Below, piece after piece: positions 19,483-30,460 of a DNA stretch of 64,000 nt. The stretch covers positions 1 through 64,000 of the forward strand of contig NZ_FOUO01000007.1 of the NCBI RefSeq assembly GCF_900114895.1. Reading direction: 5' to 3'. The notes below the pieces were generated by a model, which was not told the DNA's origin, ran no database searches, and saw nothing but the letters and a program-made list of their open reading frames with translations. Both the position numbers and the translations under genes were made by a program. Numbering within the stretch: position 1 is the first letter of the stretch; every line of letters starts with the position of its first letter. Source of the stretch: Ectothiorhodospira mobilis. Lineage in GTDB: Bacteria > Pseudomonadota > Gammaproteobacteria > Ectothiorhodospirales > Ectothiorhodospiraceae.

Positions 19483-20035
19483 ATTCCCCCCGTACCTGTC
19501 GGTGCAAATCAAGGGTTTCACGTGCCAGGTTCAGTGTCATGCCGATGCCTTCGGCGTGGTAGCGGGGGGCCTCCAGCCGGGCCGGGGTCCGGGAGGTGGC
19601 CTCCTGTTGCGGCACCCGCACCAGCACGTCGCTGGTGCGGATGTCCAGGGGCGGCCGCCCGGGGGCGGCGATGCGGTTCAGGTCCACCTGCCCCTGCAAT
19701 CTTACCCGATCCCCATCGGGGGCGATCCAGCCGGTCTCCGACTGCAGCACCCAGTGGGGTGTGCCCTGTTCCTGCAGCAGCAGCACCGGCGCGGTGAGCA
19801 GCCGGGCGCCGTCCCGCTGGCGCTGTTCCATGCGCCGCCCCGAGAGGCGGTAGCGCAGTGTCCCGGTCTCGTCCATGGACCAGACGGTGAAGTCCTCGGC
19901 GAAGAATTCCGGGGCGTCGGGGGAGACGGTCCCCGGGGTCGCCAGGCGGCGTTGCTCCGGGCCGCTGGCCAGCCAGTAGCCGAGGCTGGCCGCCAGCACG
20001 AGAGTCAGGATGCCCAGGCGCCGGCCGCGGTTCAT
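19466..20035 (-). CDS. lptC: LPS export protein LptC
   Basis: A 189-residue bitopic inner membrane protein joining LptB2FG to LptA. One N-terminal membrane segment (LGILTLVLAASLGYWLA) is followed by a periplasmic OstA-like beta fold with FTVWSMDETGTLRYRLSGRR. It sits between kdsC (four-base overlap) and lptA, the standard order. Sequence conservation in LptC is weak, so context carries part of this call. Confidence 0.92.
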   Translation of the reverse strand: MNRGRRLGILTLVLAASLGYWLASGPEQRRLATPGTVSPDAPEFFAEDFTVWSMDETGTLRYRLSGRRMEQRQRDGARLLTAPVLLLQEQGTPHWVLQSETGWIAPDGDRVRLQGQVDLNRIAAPGRPPLDIRTSDVLVRVPQQEATSRTPARLEAPRYHAEGIGMTLNLARETLDLHRQVRGEYAPGP

Positions 20036-20559
20036 CCCAGGTAGGGGGCCAGGGTCGCCTGCAGGGTGTCCTGGGCGTCCATGATCAGTTCGCAGGCCTC
20101 GCGTACGGCGCCGCGGCCGCCCCCCAGGGTGGTGACGTGGTGGGCCTGTTCCCGCACCAGGGGGTGGGCGTCGGCCACCGCCAGGCCCAGGATCACGCGG
20201 CGCATCACCGGCAGATCCACGATGTCGTCCCCCATATAGGCCGTTTCCTCCGGGCGCACCCCGGCGGTGTCCAGCAGGCCCTGCAGGGCGTCCAGCTTGT
20301 CGCGCCGGCCCTGGACGATATGGCGGATGCCCAGTTCACGGCAGCGGTGCTCCACCACCCGGGATTGGCGTCCGGTGAGGATGCCCACGGCCACACCGCT
20401 GTCCTGCAGCAGACGGATGCCATGGCCGTCGCGGCTGTGGAAGGCCTTGTACTGCTGGCCGTCGTCCCCGAGGAAGAGGCTGCCGTCGGTGAGGACCCCG
20501 TCCACGTCCAAAAGGAGGAGGCGCACCGCCCGGGCGCGTTCAAGGAGTGTCGCTGTCAT
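20032..20559 (-). CDS. kdsC: 3-deoxy-D-manno-octulosonate 8-phosphate phosphatase
   Basis: A 175-residue HAD phosphatase without a cap domain, releasing Kdo from Kdo-8-phosphate in the cytoplasm. Motif I is DVDGVLTDG with Asp18 and Asp20. KAFHSRDGHGIRLLQ and the motif III region YMGDDIVDLPVM are family-specific. It follows kdsD by 42 bases and overlaps lptC by four. With kdsD here and waaA at 5202-6473, most of Kdo supply is seen; kdsA and kdsB are elsewhere. Confidence 0.96.
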   Translation of the reverse strand: MTATLLERARAVRLLLLDVDGVLTDGSLFLGDDGQQYKAFHSRDGHGIRLLQDSGVAVGILTGRQSRVVEHRCRELGIRHIVQGRRDKLDALQGLLDTAGVRPEETAYMGDDIVDLPVMRRVILGLAVADAHPLVREQAHHVTTLGGGRGAVREACELIMDAQDTLQATLAPYLG

Positions 20560-20601
20560 GGCGCGAGGATAGCACGGGCCCCGCGTGCGGGGCAGCGGGG
20601 C

Positions 20602-21576
20602 TCAGACCACCCCGGACCGCAGCAGGTCGTGCATGTTCAGGGCCCCCACCAGGCGCCCGTGCTCCACCACGGGCAGGGCGTTGATCTTGTGGTCCTCCAT
20701 GAGCTTGAGGGCCTCGGCGGCCAGCATCCCGGGCTGGGCGTGGCGGCACTGCCGGGTCATCACCTCGCCGATGCGGGTGGCGTGGATGTCCAGCCCCCGG
20801 TCCAGGGTGCGGCGCAGGTCGCCGTCGGTGTAGACCCCCACGAGGTGGCGCTGCTCGTCCACCACCGCGGTCATGCCCAGTCCCTGGCGGGTGATCTCCA
20901 GCAGGGCGTCGGTGAGCGCGGCGTCGGCGCGCACCATGGGGATGCGCTCGCCGGTGTGCATGATGTCCGCCACGTGCAGCAGCAGGCGCCGGCCCAGGCG
21001 TCCGCCGGGGTGGGAGCGGGCGAAATCCTCGGCGGTGAACCCCCGGGCCTCCAGCAGGGCCACCGCCAGGGCATCCCCCATGGCCAGGGTGGCGGTGGTG
21101 CTGGTGGTGGGGGCCAACCCCAGGGGGCAGGCCTCCCGGGCCACGCTCACGTCCAGGTGCACCGTGGCCTCCCGCGCCAGGGTGGAGCGGGGGTTGCCGG
21201 TGAGGGCCACCAGGGGCACCCCCTGGCGGCGGATCAGGGGCAGGATGGTGAGCAGTTCGTCGGTCTCCCCGGAGTTGGACAGGGCCAGCACCGTGTCCCC
21301 CGGGGTGATCATGCCCAGGTCCCCGTGGCTGGCCTCGCCGGGGTGGACGAAGAAGGCGGGGGTGCCGGTGCTGGCCAGGGTGGCGGCGATCTTGCCGCCG
21401 ATATGACCGGACTTGCCCATGCCGGTGACCACGACGCGGCCGGTACAGCCCAGCAGGTGCTCGCAGGCCCGGACGAAGGCCTCGTCCAGGCGTTCGCACA
21501 GGTCCAGGATGCCCCGGGCCTCGGTCTCCAGGACCGCCCGGGCCAGTTCGAGTGTTTTTTCGGGATGTTCTTTCAT
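20602..21576 (-). CDS. kdsD: D-arabinose 5-phosphate isomerase
   Basis: A 324-residue enzyme interconverting ribulose 5-phosphate and arabinose 5-phosphate, the first step towards Kdo. The N-terminal SIS domain has GMGKSGHIGGKIAATLAS and SNSGETDELL. Two CBS domains follow (about residues 205-324; DIMHTGERIPMV and VMTRQCRHAQPGM). It is the first gene of the kdsD-kdsC-lptCAB set on the minus strand and is divergent from mlaF, a common gammaproteobacterial layout. Confidence 0.95.
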   Translation of the reverse strand: MKEHPEKTLELARAVLETEARGILDLCERLDEAFVRACEHLLGCTGRVVVTGMGKSGHIGGKIAATLASTGTPAFFVHPGEASHGDLGMITPGDTVLALSNSGETDELLTILPLIRRQGVPLVALTGNPRSTLAREATVHLDVSVAREACPLGLAPTTSTTATLAMGDALAVALLEARGFTAEDFARSHPGGRLGRRLLLHVADIMHTGERIPMVRADAALTDALLEITRQGLGMTAVVDEQRHLVGVYTDGDLRRTLDRGLDIHATRIGEVMTRQCRHAQPGMLAAEALKLMEDHKINALPVVEHGRLVGALNMHDLLRSGVV

Positions 21577-21829
21577 GGGGCTATCATAAACGGTACTGTG
21601 GATCCTCGGCAGGTCCCGGCGGCTGCGATCTTGGCACGGTGAGACCTCCCATCAGCCCTCGCGGCCACCCCAACCCCTCAACGGGGGCGGGGCAAGCCGG
21701 GATCCCCGCGGATCTGTACGGGGATGACTTGACACCCCGGGCGTCCTCACCGGAACATTTTCATAACGACCCCGCAAGGGGCATTCCCATAGACCCCCCG
21801 GCCCATCCAAGGATCCGTACATTCCCCCC

Positions 21830-22645
21830 GTGCCTGACAAGACCCCCTGGATCGAGATCCGCGACCTGCGTTTCGCCCGGGGCGGGCGCACCATCTTCGA
21901 TGGCCTGAACATCCGCATCCCCCGCGGCCAGGTGGCGGCCATCATGGGGCCCAGCGGGTCGGGCAAGACCACCCTGCTGCGCCTTATCGGCGGGCAACTG
22001 CGCCCCGACCGCGGCCAGGTGCTGGTGGACGGGCAGGACGTGCACCGTCTCTCGCGCCGGGCCCTGTACCGCCTGCGCCGGCGCATGGGCATGCTCTTCC
22101 AGAGCGGCGCCCTGCTCACCGACCTGGATGTCTTCGACAATGTGGCCTTCCCCATCCGCGAGAACACCCGCCTGCCGGAGCCGGTGGTGCGGGCCCTGGT
22201 GCTCATGAAGCTGGAGGCGGTGGGGCTGCGCGGGGCGCGGGACCTGCATCCGGCGGAACTCTCCGGCGGCATGGCCCGGCGGGTGGCCCTGGCCCGGGCC
22301 ATCGCCCTGGACCCGGAGCTGATGATGTACGATGAACCCTTCACCGGTCTGGACCCCATCACCATGGGGGTCATCGTCACCCTCATCCGCCGTCTCCACG
22401 ATGCCCTGGGCATGACCAGCATCGTGGTCTCCCATGACGTGGCCGAGACCAGTTCCATCGCCGACTGGGTGTATCTCATCTCCGACGGCCGGGTGGTGGA
22501 CCAGGGGCCGCCCGCGCGCCTGCAGGAGGCGGCCACCGATTGGTCGCGGCAGTTCCTGCAGGGGCTGCCGGATGGCCCGGTACCCTTCCACTATCCGGCA
22601 CCGGACTACCTGGGGGATCTCATGAATGCGGAGGGGAGGCGATGA
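21830..22645 (+). CDS. mlaF: Phospholipid ABC transporter ATP-binding protein MlaF
   Basis: The ATPase of the MlaFEDB complex, which moves phospholipids between the inner membrane and the periplasmic carrier MlaC to keep the outer membrane asymmetric. It has 271 residues. Walker A is GPSGSGKT at 40-47, and the signature ELSGGMARRVALARAIA is typical of the MlaF/Mkl group rather than the usual LSGGQ. Walker B is LMMYDEPFTGLDP. The start is GTG 21830 in a 253-base divergent gap with kdsD. It overlaps mlaE by four bases. Confidence 0.95.
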   Translation: MPDKTPWIEIRDLRFARGGRTIFDGLNIRIPRGQVAAIMGPSGSGKTTLLRLIGGQLRPDRGQVLVDGQDVHRLSRRALYRLRRRMGMLFQSGALLTDLDVFDNVAFPIRENTRLPEPVVRALVLMKLEAVGLRGARDLHPAELSGGMARRVALARAIALDPELMMYDEPFTGLDPITMGVIVTLIRRLHDALGMTSIVVSHDVAETSSIADWVYLISDGRVVDQGPPARLQEAATDWSRQFLQGLPDGPVPFHYPAPDYLGDLMNAEGRR

Positions 22646-23421
22646 CGGCGCTGCAGGCCCTGGGACGCTGGTGGCTGGGGGTGCTGGGGCGTCTGGGGCG
22701 GGGGCATCTCTTCCTGCTGCGCACCCTGGTGGCCCTGGGGCCCCTGATGCTGCGTCCGCGGCTGTGGATTCGGGAGCTCTACTCCGTGGGGGTGCGTTCG
22801 CTTTTGATCATCCTGGTCTCGGGGCTGTTCGTGGGCATGGTGCTGGGCTATCAGGGTTACATCACCCTGGTGGACTTTGGCAGCGCCGAGGCCCTGGGGA
22901 CGGTGGTGGCCCTGTCCCTGGTGCGCGAGCTGGGGCCGGTGGTGACGGCGCTGCTGTTCGCCGGGCGGGCCGGTTCGGCCCTGACCGCCGAGATCGGGCT
23001 CATGAAGGCCACCGAGCAGCTCTCCAGCATGGAGATGATGGCGGTGGATCCCTACCGCCGGGTGCTGGCGCCGCGGTTTTTTGCCGGGATCCTCTCCATG
23101 CCCCTGTTGGCGGCCCTTTTCAGCGCCGTGGGCGTGGCAGGGGGGTACCTGGTGGGGGTGGGCGTGCTGGGGGTGGACGCCGGGGCCTACTGGGCGCAGA
23201 TGCAGGCCAACGTGGATGTCTTTGACGATGTCCTCAACGGCGTGATCAAGAGCCTGGTATTCGGCCTGGTGGCCACCTGGATCGCCGTCTTCGAGGGCTA
23301 CGACACCGAGCCCACGGCCGAGGGGGTGAGCCGCGCCACCACCCGCACCGTGGTGCACACCGCCCTGGCCGTGCTGGCCCTGGATTTCATCCTCACCGGC
23401 CTGATGTTCGGTGCGCTTTAA
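22642..23421 (+). CDS. mlaE: Phospholipid ABC transporter permease MlaE
   Basis: A 259-residue inner membrane permease with about five hydrophobic segments. Family blocks are GLFVGMVLGYQGYITLVDFGS, LVRELGPVVTALLFAGRAGSA and SSMEMMAVDPYRRVLAPRF. ATG 22642 overlaps the mlaF stop (ATGA), behind GGAGGGGAGGCG. It pairs with MlaF and MlaD in the lipid-transport core complex. Confidence 0.95.
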   Translation: MTALQALGRWWLGVLGRLGRGHLFLLRTLVALGPLMLRPRLWIRELYSVGVRSLLIILVSGLFVGMVLGYQGYITLVDFGSAEALGTVVALSLVRELGPVVTALLFAGRAGSALTAEIGLMKATEQLSSMEMMAVDPYRRVLAPRFFAGILSMPLLAALFSAVGVAGGYLVGVGVLGVDAGAYWAQMQANVDVFDDVLNGVIKSLVFGLVATWIAVFEGYDTEPTAEGVSRATTRTVVHTALAVLALDFILTGLMFGAL

Positions 23422-23433
23422 CGGAACGGCAAG

Positions 23434-23892
23434 ATGACGACACGCTGGATCGAGATCACCGTCGGTTTGTTCGTGGCCCTGGGGATCGGGGCCCTGTTCG
23501 TCCTGGCCCTGAAGGTGAGCAACCTGAGCGAGTACGGCGGCGAGGAGGGCTACCAGGTGCATGCCTACTTCAGCAACATCGGCGGTCTGAAGGAACGGGC
23601 CCCCGTCACCCTGGCCGGGGTGCGGGTGGGGCGGGTGAGCGACATCCGCTACGACCCCGAGCGCTTCCAGGCGCGGGTGACCCTGACCCTGTCGGCACAG
23701 CACGACTACCTGCCCAAGGACACCCAGGCCAGCATCTACACCGCCGGTCTTTTGGGTGAGCAGTACGTCGCCCTGGAGCCGGGGGCCGAGGAGGCGGTGC
23801 TGGAGGATGGGGACACCCTGCTGTTCACCCAGTCGGCGGTGGTGCTGGAGGAGCTCATCGGGCGCCTCATGGTGAACCTCACCCAGGACTGA
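23434..23892 (+). CDS. mlaD: Phospholipid transporter substrate-binding protein MlaD
   Basis: A 152-residue MCE-domain protein with one N-terminal membrane helix (ITVGLFVALGIGALFVLAL), and then a periplasmic MCE domain (VHAYFSNIGGLKERAPVTLAGVRVG). MlaD forms a hexameric ring that binds lipid above MlaE. It sits 12 bases after mlaE. The length is slightly below E. coli MlaD (183), lacking part of the C-terminal tail. Confidence 0.94.
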   Translation: MTTRWIEITVGLFVALGIGALFVLALKVSNLSEYGGEEGYQVHAYFSNIGGLKERAPVTLAGVRVGRVSDIRYDPERFQARVTLTLSAQHDYLPKDTQASIYTAGLLGEQYVALEPGAEEAVLEDGDTLLFTQSAVVLEELIGRLMVNLTQD

Positions 23893-23943
23893 GGCCGTGA
23901 AGCCGCGTGGCACCATCCCTGCCATGTGTTACGGAGGATCGAG

Positions 23944-24587
23944 ATGCGATCACTGAAAGCCCTTCTTGCGGCCCTGCTCCTGGGGATGTGCATCCCGGCC
24001 CTGGCCGCCGCCATGCCGGAGCGGGATCCGGTGGACCTGGTGGAGACCACGGCAGACCGGGTGCTGAGTGAGCTGCGGGAGAACCCCGAGCGCACCCGCG
24101 AGAATCCGGAATTCCTCTTCGATCTGGTGGACGAGATCATCCTGCCGCTGATCGACTTCGAGGGCATGTCCCGGCTCATCCTCGCCCGCCACTGGCGCAC
24201 CGCCACCCCGGAGCAGCGGGAGCGCTTCACCGAGGCCTTCCGCGACATGTTGGTGCGCACCTACACCCGGCAGATGGCCGAGCATATGGACAAGGACATC
24301 CGTGTCCTGCCCCATCGCAGCTTCAGGGACGAGCGCATGGCCTTGGTGGCCACCGAGATCGTCATGGGGCAGGGGGAGTCCAATATCCCGGTCAACTATC
24401 GTCTGCGGCCCGTGGACGGGCACTGGAAGGTCTTCGACCTGGAGGTGGATGGGTTGAGCTTCGTCACCAACTTCCGCACGGCCTTCGGCGCCGAGGTGGA
24501 AAAGGAAGGGCTGGACGCCCTCATCCGCCGTCTGGAGGAGGGGGATAAGGCCCTCGTGGAGGAGGCCGTGGAGACCGGCGGGGCCTC

Positions 24588-24591
<4 letters not shown>
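23944..24591 (+). CDS. mlaC: Periplasmic phospholipid carrier MlaC
   Basis: A 215-residue precursor with signal peptide MRSLKALLAALLLGMCIPALAAA. The mature part is an ABC-transporter auxiliary (Tol2/MlaC) domain, with RTATPEQRERFTEAFRDMLVRTY and the YRLRPVDGHWKVFDLEVDG segment. It ferries phospholipid between MlaA in the outer membrane and MlaFEDB. ATG 23944 follows GGAGG at the right distance; an upstream in-frame GTG at 23926 lacks one. It overlaps mlaB by four bases. Confidence 0.94.
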
Positions 24592-26230
<1,639 letters not shown>

Positions 26231-26234
26231 ATCC

Positions 26235-26876
26235 ATGCCAGAGAAGACCCTGACCATCGCCCTGTCCAAGGGCCGCATCTACCAGGACACCCTGCCGCTG
26301 CTGGCGGAGGCCGGCATCGAACCCGCCGACGACCCGGAGACCAGTCGCAAGCTGATCCTGGAGACCAACCGGGACGATGTGAAGCTGGTGGTGATCCGGG
26401 CCGCGGACGTGCCCACCTATGTGCAGTACGGGGCGGCGGACCTGGGGGTATCGGGCAAGGACGTGCTCATGGAGCACGGCGGCGAGGGCATCTACGAGCC
26501 TCTGGATCTGAACATCGCCCGCTGCCGGCTCATGGTGGCGGGCCGGCCCGGGGCCCATCTGCGCCCCGGCCGGCTGCGGGTGGCCACCAAGTTCGTCCAG
26601 GCCACCCGGCGCCACTTCGCCGCCCGGGGCCGCCAGGTGGAGATCATCAAGCTCTATGGCTCCATGGAGCTGGCCCCCCTGGTGGGGCTGGCGGACTGCA
26701 TCGTGGACCTGGTGGACACCGGTAACACCCTGCGGGCTAACGGCCTGGAACCCCTGGAGCCCATCGCCGACATCAGTTCCCGGCTGGTGGTGAACAAGGC
26801 GGCCATGAAGATGAAGTCCGCCCGTATCAAGGACCTGGTCGCCCAGCTGTCGGCGGCGGTGGAACGGCGCCGCTGA
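26235..26876 (+). CDS. hisG: ATP phosphoribosyltransferase, short form
   Basis: The first step of histidine synthesis. The 213-residue short form contains only the catalytic domain ([36 protein letters not shown] with the PRPP loop) and lacks the ACT-like regulatory domain. Short HisG works only with HisZ, a HisRS paralogue. hisZ is not in this window, so it must lie elsewhere. Four bases separate it from murA, so the two are probably co-transcribed. Confidence 0.95.
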   Translation: MPEKTLTIALSKGRIYQDTLPLLAEAGIEPADDPETSRKLILETNRDDVKLVVIRAADVPTYVQYGAADLGVSGKDVLMEHGGEGIYEPLDLNIARCRLMVAGRPGAHLRPGRLRVATKFVQATRRHFAARGRQVEIIKLYGSMELAPLVGLADCIVDLVDTGNTLRANGLEPLEPIADISSRLVVNKAAMKMKSARIKDLVAQLSAAVERRR

Positions 26877-26934
26877 ACCGCCGCGCCCCCCGTCCCGGTC
26901 CCGGGACGCTACACACGAACACCCGGAACGATCC

Positions 26935-28002
26935 ATGCCATACCCCACCGATGATCTGAGAATCGTCAACATCCGCGAGGCCCTGCCGCCGCGCCGGCTG
27001 CTGGAGGACCTGCCCATCACCGAGGCCGCCGCCCGCACCGTGTTCGAGACGCGCCGCGCCCTGCAGGCCATCCTTCGGGGGGAGGACGACCGCCTGGTGG
27101 TGATCGCCGGTCCCTGTTCCATCCACGACGTGGAGGCGGCCCGGGATTATGCCCGGCATCTGGCCGCGGCCCGGGATGCGTTGGCCGGGGACCTGCTGGT
27201 GATCATGCGGGTCTATTTCGAGAAACCCCGTACCATCGTCGGCTGGAAGGGCTTGATCAACGACCCCGGCCTGGACGGCAGCTTCGAGATCAACAAGGGC
27301 CTGCACCTGGCCCGGGGCCTGCTGCTGCACCTGGCGGACTCGGGCATGCCCGGGGCCACGGAATACCTGGATCCCATCAGCCCGCAGTACATCTCCGACC
27401 TGGTGGCCTGGGGGGCTATCGGCGCGCGCACCACCGAGAGCCAGGTGCACCGGGAACTGGCCTCCGGCCTGTCCTGCCCGGTGGGCTTCAAGAACAGCAC
27501 CGACGGCAGCCTGCAGATCGCCATCGACGCCATCCGCTCCGCCGGCAAGCCGCACCATTTCCTGTCGGTGACCAAGGCCGGTCACTCCGCCATCTTCTCC
27601 ACCGCGGGCAATCCCGACGGGCATATCATCCTGCGCGGCGGGCGCCGGCCCAACTACGACGCCGCCAGCATCCAGGAGGCCGCCTCGGCCCTGGAGGACG
27701 CCGGTCTGCCGGCCCGCCTCATGGTGGACTGCAGCCACGCCAACAGCCGCAAGGACCCGGCGCGGCAGGCGCAGGTGGCCCGTGACGTGGCCGCCCAGGT
27801 GGGGGCGGGGGACCGGCGTATCATGGGGATGATGCTGGAGAGCCACCTGGTGGCCGGACGCCAGGACGTGACCCCGGGGCGGCCCCTGACCTACGGCCAG
27901 AGCATCACCGACGCCTGCATGGGCTGGGACGATACCCTGCCCGTGCTGCAGGAACTGGCGGCCGGGGTGCGGTCGCGCCGCGCCGCCGCCGGCCGGGACT
28001 GA
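26935..28002 (+). CDS. 3-deoxy-7-phosphoheptulonate synthase (DAHP synthase, AroG type)
   Basis: A 355-residue class I alpha DAHP synthase, joining PEP and erythrose 4-phosphate at the entry to the shikimate pathway. Diagnostic blocks are VVIAGPCSIHD, FEKPRTIVGWKGLINDP, VGFKNSTDGSLQIAIDAI and VDCSHANSRKD. Which aromatic amino acid inhibits it cannot be told here, so AroF/G/H is left open. It is inserted between hisG (58-base gap) and hisD (44-base gap) on the same strand. ATG 26935 starts MPYPTDDLRIVNIREALPP, matching the family start. Confidence 0.93.
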   Translation: MPYPTDDLRIVNIREALPPRRLLEDLPITEAAARTVFETRRALQAILRGEDDRLVVIAGPCSIHDVEAARDYARHLAAARDALAGDLLVIMRVYFEKPRTIVGWKGLINDPGLDGSFEINKGLHLARGLLLHLADSGMPGATEYLDPISPQYISDLVAWGAIGARTTESQVHRELASGLSCPVGFKNSTDGSLQIAIDAIRSAGKPHHFLSVTKAGHSAIFSTAGNPDGHIILRGGRRPNYDAASIQEAASALEDAGLPARLMVDCSHANSRKDPARQAQVARDVAAQVGAGDRRIMGMMLESHLVAGRQDVTPGRPLTYGQSITDACMGWDDTLPVLQELAAGVRSRRAAAGRD

Positions 28003-28046
28003 GCCCCGGTCCTTAGATCCAACGCCGAATCCGCGGGAGAATCTTC

Positions 28047-29360
28047 ATGCCGATCATCAACCGACTCGACAGCAGCGAGGCCGACTTCCGGGAGCGGCTC
28101 GACCGCCTCCTGGCCTGGGAGGGGGTCTCCGACGAGGCCGTGACCCGCACCGTGAGCGAGATCCTGGCCGACGTGCGCCGGCGCGGGGATGCCGCCCTGC
28201 TGGAGTACACCGCCCGTTTCGACCGCCTGCAGCGCCCCCGGGTGGCCGACCTGGAGATCCCCCCGGAGCGCCTGCGCCAGGCCCTGGAGGGGCTGGACGC
28301 GGAGCAGCGCCAGGCCCTGGAGACGGCCGCCGGGCGGGTGCGGCGCTACGCCGAACACCAGCGCCTGGCCGACTGGCAGTACACCGAGCCCGACGGCACG
28401 GTGCTGGGGCAGCAGATCACCCCCCTGGACCGGGTGGGGCTGTACGTCCCCGGGGGCAAGGCGGCCTATCCCTCCTCGGTGATCATGAACGCCGTGCCCG
28501 CCAAGGTGGCCGGGGTGCCCGAGGTGGTGATGGTGGTGCCCACCCCGGATGGCACCCTGAACGAACTGGTGCTGGCCGCCGCCGCCGTGGCGGGGGTGGA
28601 CCGCGTCTTTGCCCTGGGCGGGGCCCAGGCGGTGGCGGCCCTGGCCTATGGCACCGAGACCGTGCCGGCGGTGGACAAGATCGTGGGCCCGGGCAATATC
28701 TACGTGGCCACGGCCAAGCGCATGGTCTTTGGCCAGGTGGGCATCGATATGGTGGCCGGGCCCTCGGAGATCCTGGTGATCTGCGACGGGCAGACCGATC
28801 CCACCTGGATCGCCGCCGATCTCTTCTCCCAGGCGGAGCACGATGAGGATGCCCAGGCCCTGCTGGTCTGTCCGGATGGTCCCTACCTGGAGATGGTGGT
28901 GGCCGCCATGGACGAGCTGCTCACGGAGATGCCCCGGGCGGAGATCATCCGCACCTCCCTGGCGGCCCGTGGCGCCCTGATCCGGGTGCGGGACCTGGAC
29001 GAGGCGGTGGCGGTGGCCAACCACGTGGCCCCCGAGCACCTGGAGCTGTCGGTGGCCGATCCCGCCGCCCTGGCCAGCCGCATCCGCCATGCCGGGGCCA
29101 TCTTCATGGGCCGGCACACGGCCGAGGCGGTGGGGGACTACTGCGCCGGGCCCAATCACGTGCTGCCCACCTCACGCACGGCGCGCTTCTCCTCGCCGCT
29201 GGGGGTGTACGATTTCCAGAAGCGTTCCAGTCTCATCCAGTGTTCCCCGGCGGGGGCCGCCGCACTGGGCCGCACCGCCGCGGTGCTGGCCCGGGGCGAG
29301 GGGCTGGTGGCCCATGCCCGTTCCGCGCAGTACCGGACGCAAGACGAAGAAGCGAAGTGA
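28047..29360 (+). CDS. hisD: Histidinol dehydrogenase
   Basis: The last two oxidations from histidinol to histidine; a zinc enzyme of 437 residues (434 in E. coli). Family blocks include [22 protein letters not shown] (in part), [15 protein letters not shown], the zinc/catalytic AEHDEDAQA and VAPEHLEL with TSRTARFSS-type ends. It overlaps hisC by one base (TGATG), showing translational coupling. Confidence 0.96.
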   Translation: MPIINRLDSSEADFRERLDRLLAWEGVSDEAVTRTVSEILADVRRRGDAALLEYTARFDRLQRPRVADLEIPPERLRQALEGLDAEQRQALETAAGRVRRYAEHQRLADWQYTEPDGTVLGQQITPLDRVGLYVPGGKAAYPSSVIMNAVPAKVAGVPEVVMVVPTPDGTLNELVLAAAAVAGVDRVFALGGAQAVAALAYGTETVPAVDKIVGPGNIYVATAKRMVFGQVGIDMVAGPSEILVICDGQTDPTWIAADLFSQAEHDEDAQALLVCPDGPYLEMVVAAMDELLTEMPRAEIIRTSLAARGALIRVRDLDEAVAVANHVAPEHLELSVADPAALASRIRHAGAIFMGRHTAEAVGDYCAGPNHVLPTSRTARFSSPLGVYDFQKRSSLIQCSPAGAAALGRTAAVLARGEGLVAHARSAQYRTQDEEAK

Positions 29361-30445
29361 TGACCTGGACCCCCGAGACCCTGATCCGGCCCGAGATCCT
29401 GGGCCAGTCCGCCTATCCGGTGCCTGCCTCCGGGGGGCTGGTCAAGCTGGACGCCATGGAAAACCCCTACGAATGGCCCGAGTCCCTGCGCCGCCCCTGG
29501 TCGGAGCGCCTGGCCGGGGTGGCGGTGAACCGTTACCCGGACCCCCGGGCCGAGGATCTGGTGGCCGCCCTGCGGCGGGTGATGGGGATCCCCGAGGGGG
29601 CGCAGGTGATGCTGGGCAACGGTTCCGACGAACTCATCCAGATCCTGCTCATGGCCCTGGCCGGTCCCGGGCGGGTGGTGATGGCGCCGGAGCCGGCCTT
29701 TGTCATGTACCGCACCGTGGCCCGCTGGCTGGGCATGGAGTACGTGGGGGTGCCGCTGCGGGAGGACTTCGCCCTGGACCTTCCGGCCCTGCAGCGGGCC
29801 CTGGAGACCCACCGGCCCGCCGTGCTGTTTCTGGCCTATCCCAACAATCCCTCCGGGAATCTCTGGCCCCGGGATGCCATGGAGGCCCTGATCGAGACGG
29901 CGCCGGGGCTGGTGGTGGTGGATGAGGCCTACAGCCCCTTCGCCGCCGACAGCTTCCTGCCGGCGGCGGGATCCCATCCCCGTCTGCTGGTGATGCGCAC
30001 CGTCTCCAAGCTGGGGCTGGCCGGCCTGCGCCTGGGCTATCTCTGCGGACCGGCCCCCTGGCTGGGGCAGCTGGACAAGCTGCGCCTGCCCTACAACGTC
30101 AACACCCTCACCCAGGCGGCGGCCCGCTTCGCCCTGGAGCACCACGACGTGCTCGAGGCCCAGGCGGCGGCCATCCGTCGGGATCGGGAGACCCTGTACC
30201 GTGCGCTGCAGGGCCTGGAGGGGATCGAGCCCTTCCCCAGCGAGGCCAACTTCATCCTCTTTCGCACGCCCCCGGGCCGGGCCCGGGCCGTGTTCGAGGG
30301 CATCCGCGCCCGCGGGGTCCTCATCAAGGACCTCTCGGGGCAGGGGGGAAGCCTGACGGACTGCCTGCGGGTGACCGTGGGCACCCCCGAGGAGAACGCC
30401 CGCTTTCTGGATGCCCTCATCGGGGCCCTGGCCGGGGGCGGTTGA
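29360..30445 (+). CDS. hisC: Histidinol-phosphate aminotransferase
   Basis: A 361-residue PLP-dependent class II aminotransferase. The PLP lysine is in RTVSKLGLAGLRLGYL. The substrate and PLP blocks LGNGSDELIQ and FLAYPNNPSGN are clear. ATG 29360 is used because it overlaps the hisD stop; GTG 29357 is an alternative that adds one residue. The stop lies inside a GC-rich inverted repeat shared with the convergent degS-like gene. The rest of the his pathway is elsewhere. Confidence 0.95.
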   Translation: MTWTPETLIRPEILGQSAYPVPASGGLVKLDAMENPYEWPESLRRPWSERLAGVAVNRYPDPRAEDLVAALRRVMGIPEGAQVMLGNGSDELIQILLMALAGPGRVVMAPEPAFVMYRTVARWLGMEYVGVPLREDFALDLPALQRALETHRPAVLFLAYPNNPSGNLWPRDAMEALIETAPGLVVVDEAYSPFAADSFLPAAGSHPRLLVMRTVSKLGLAGLRLGYLCGPAPWLGQLDKLRLPYNVNTLTQAAARFALEHHDVLEAQAAAIRRDRETLYRALQGLEGIEPFPSEANFILFRTPPGRARAVFEGIRARGVLIKDLSGQGGSLTDCLRVTVGTPEENARFLDALIGALAGGG

Positions 30446-30455
30446 GGCCGCCCCC
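30434..30455. terminator. GC-rich inverted repeat at the hisC end
   Basis: GGGGGCGG (30434-30441) pairs with CCGCCCCC (30448-30455) around a six-base loop that holds the hisC stop. It lies just before the convergent protease gene. No T run follows, so a terminator role is only likely from position. Confidence 0.4.
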
Positions 30456-30460
30456 GGGGG

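Noticed and set aside
21583-21588. A TATGAT on the minus strand just before kdsD
   Set aside because: It would start transcription at the start codon with no leader, and no -35 matches.
21729-21734. A perfect TTGACA before mlaF
   Set aside because: No acceptable -10 is found 16-19 bases downstream, so I do not call a promoter.
23911-23926. A TGGCAC-N5-CTGC sequence before mlaC resembling a sigma-54 site
   Set aside because: The GG-N10-GC core fits, but the -12 is CTGC, the flanks do not match, and the gap between mlaD and mlaC is only 51 bases within an operon. Probably chance.
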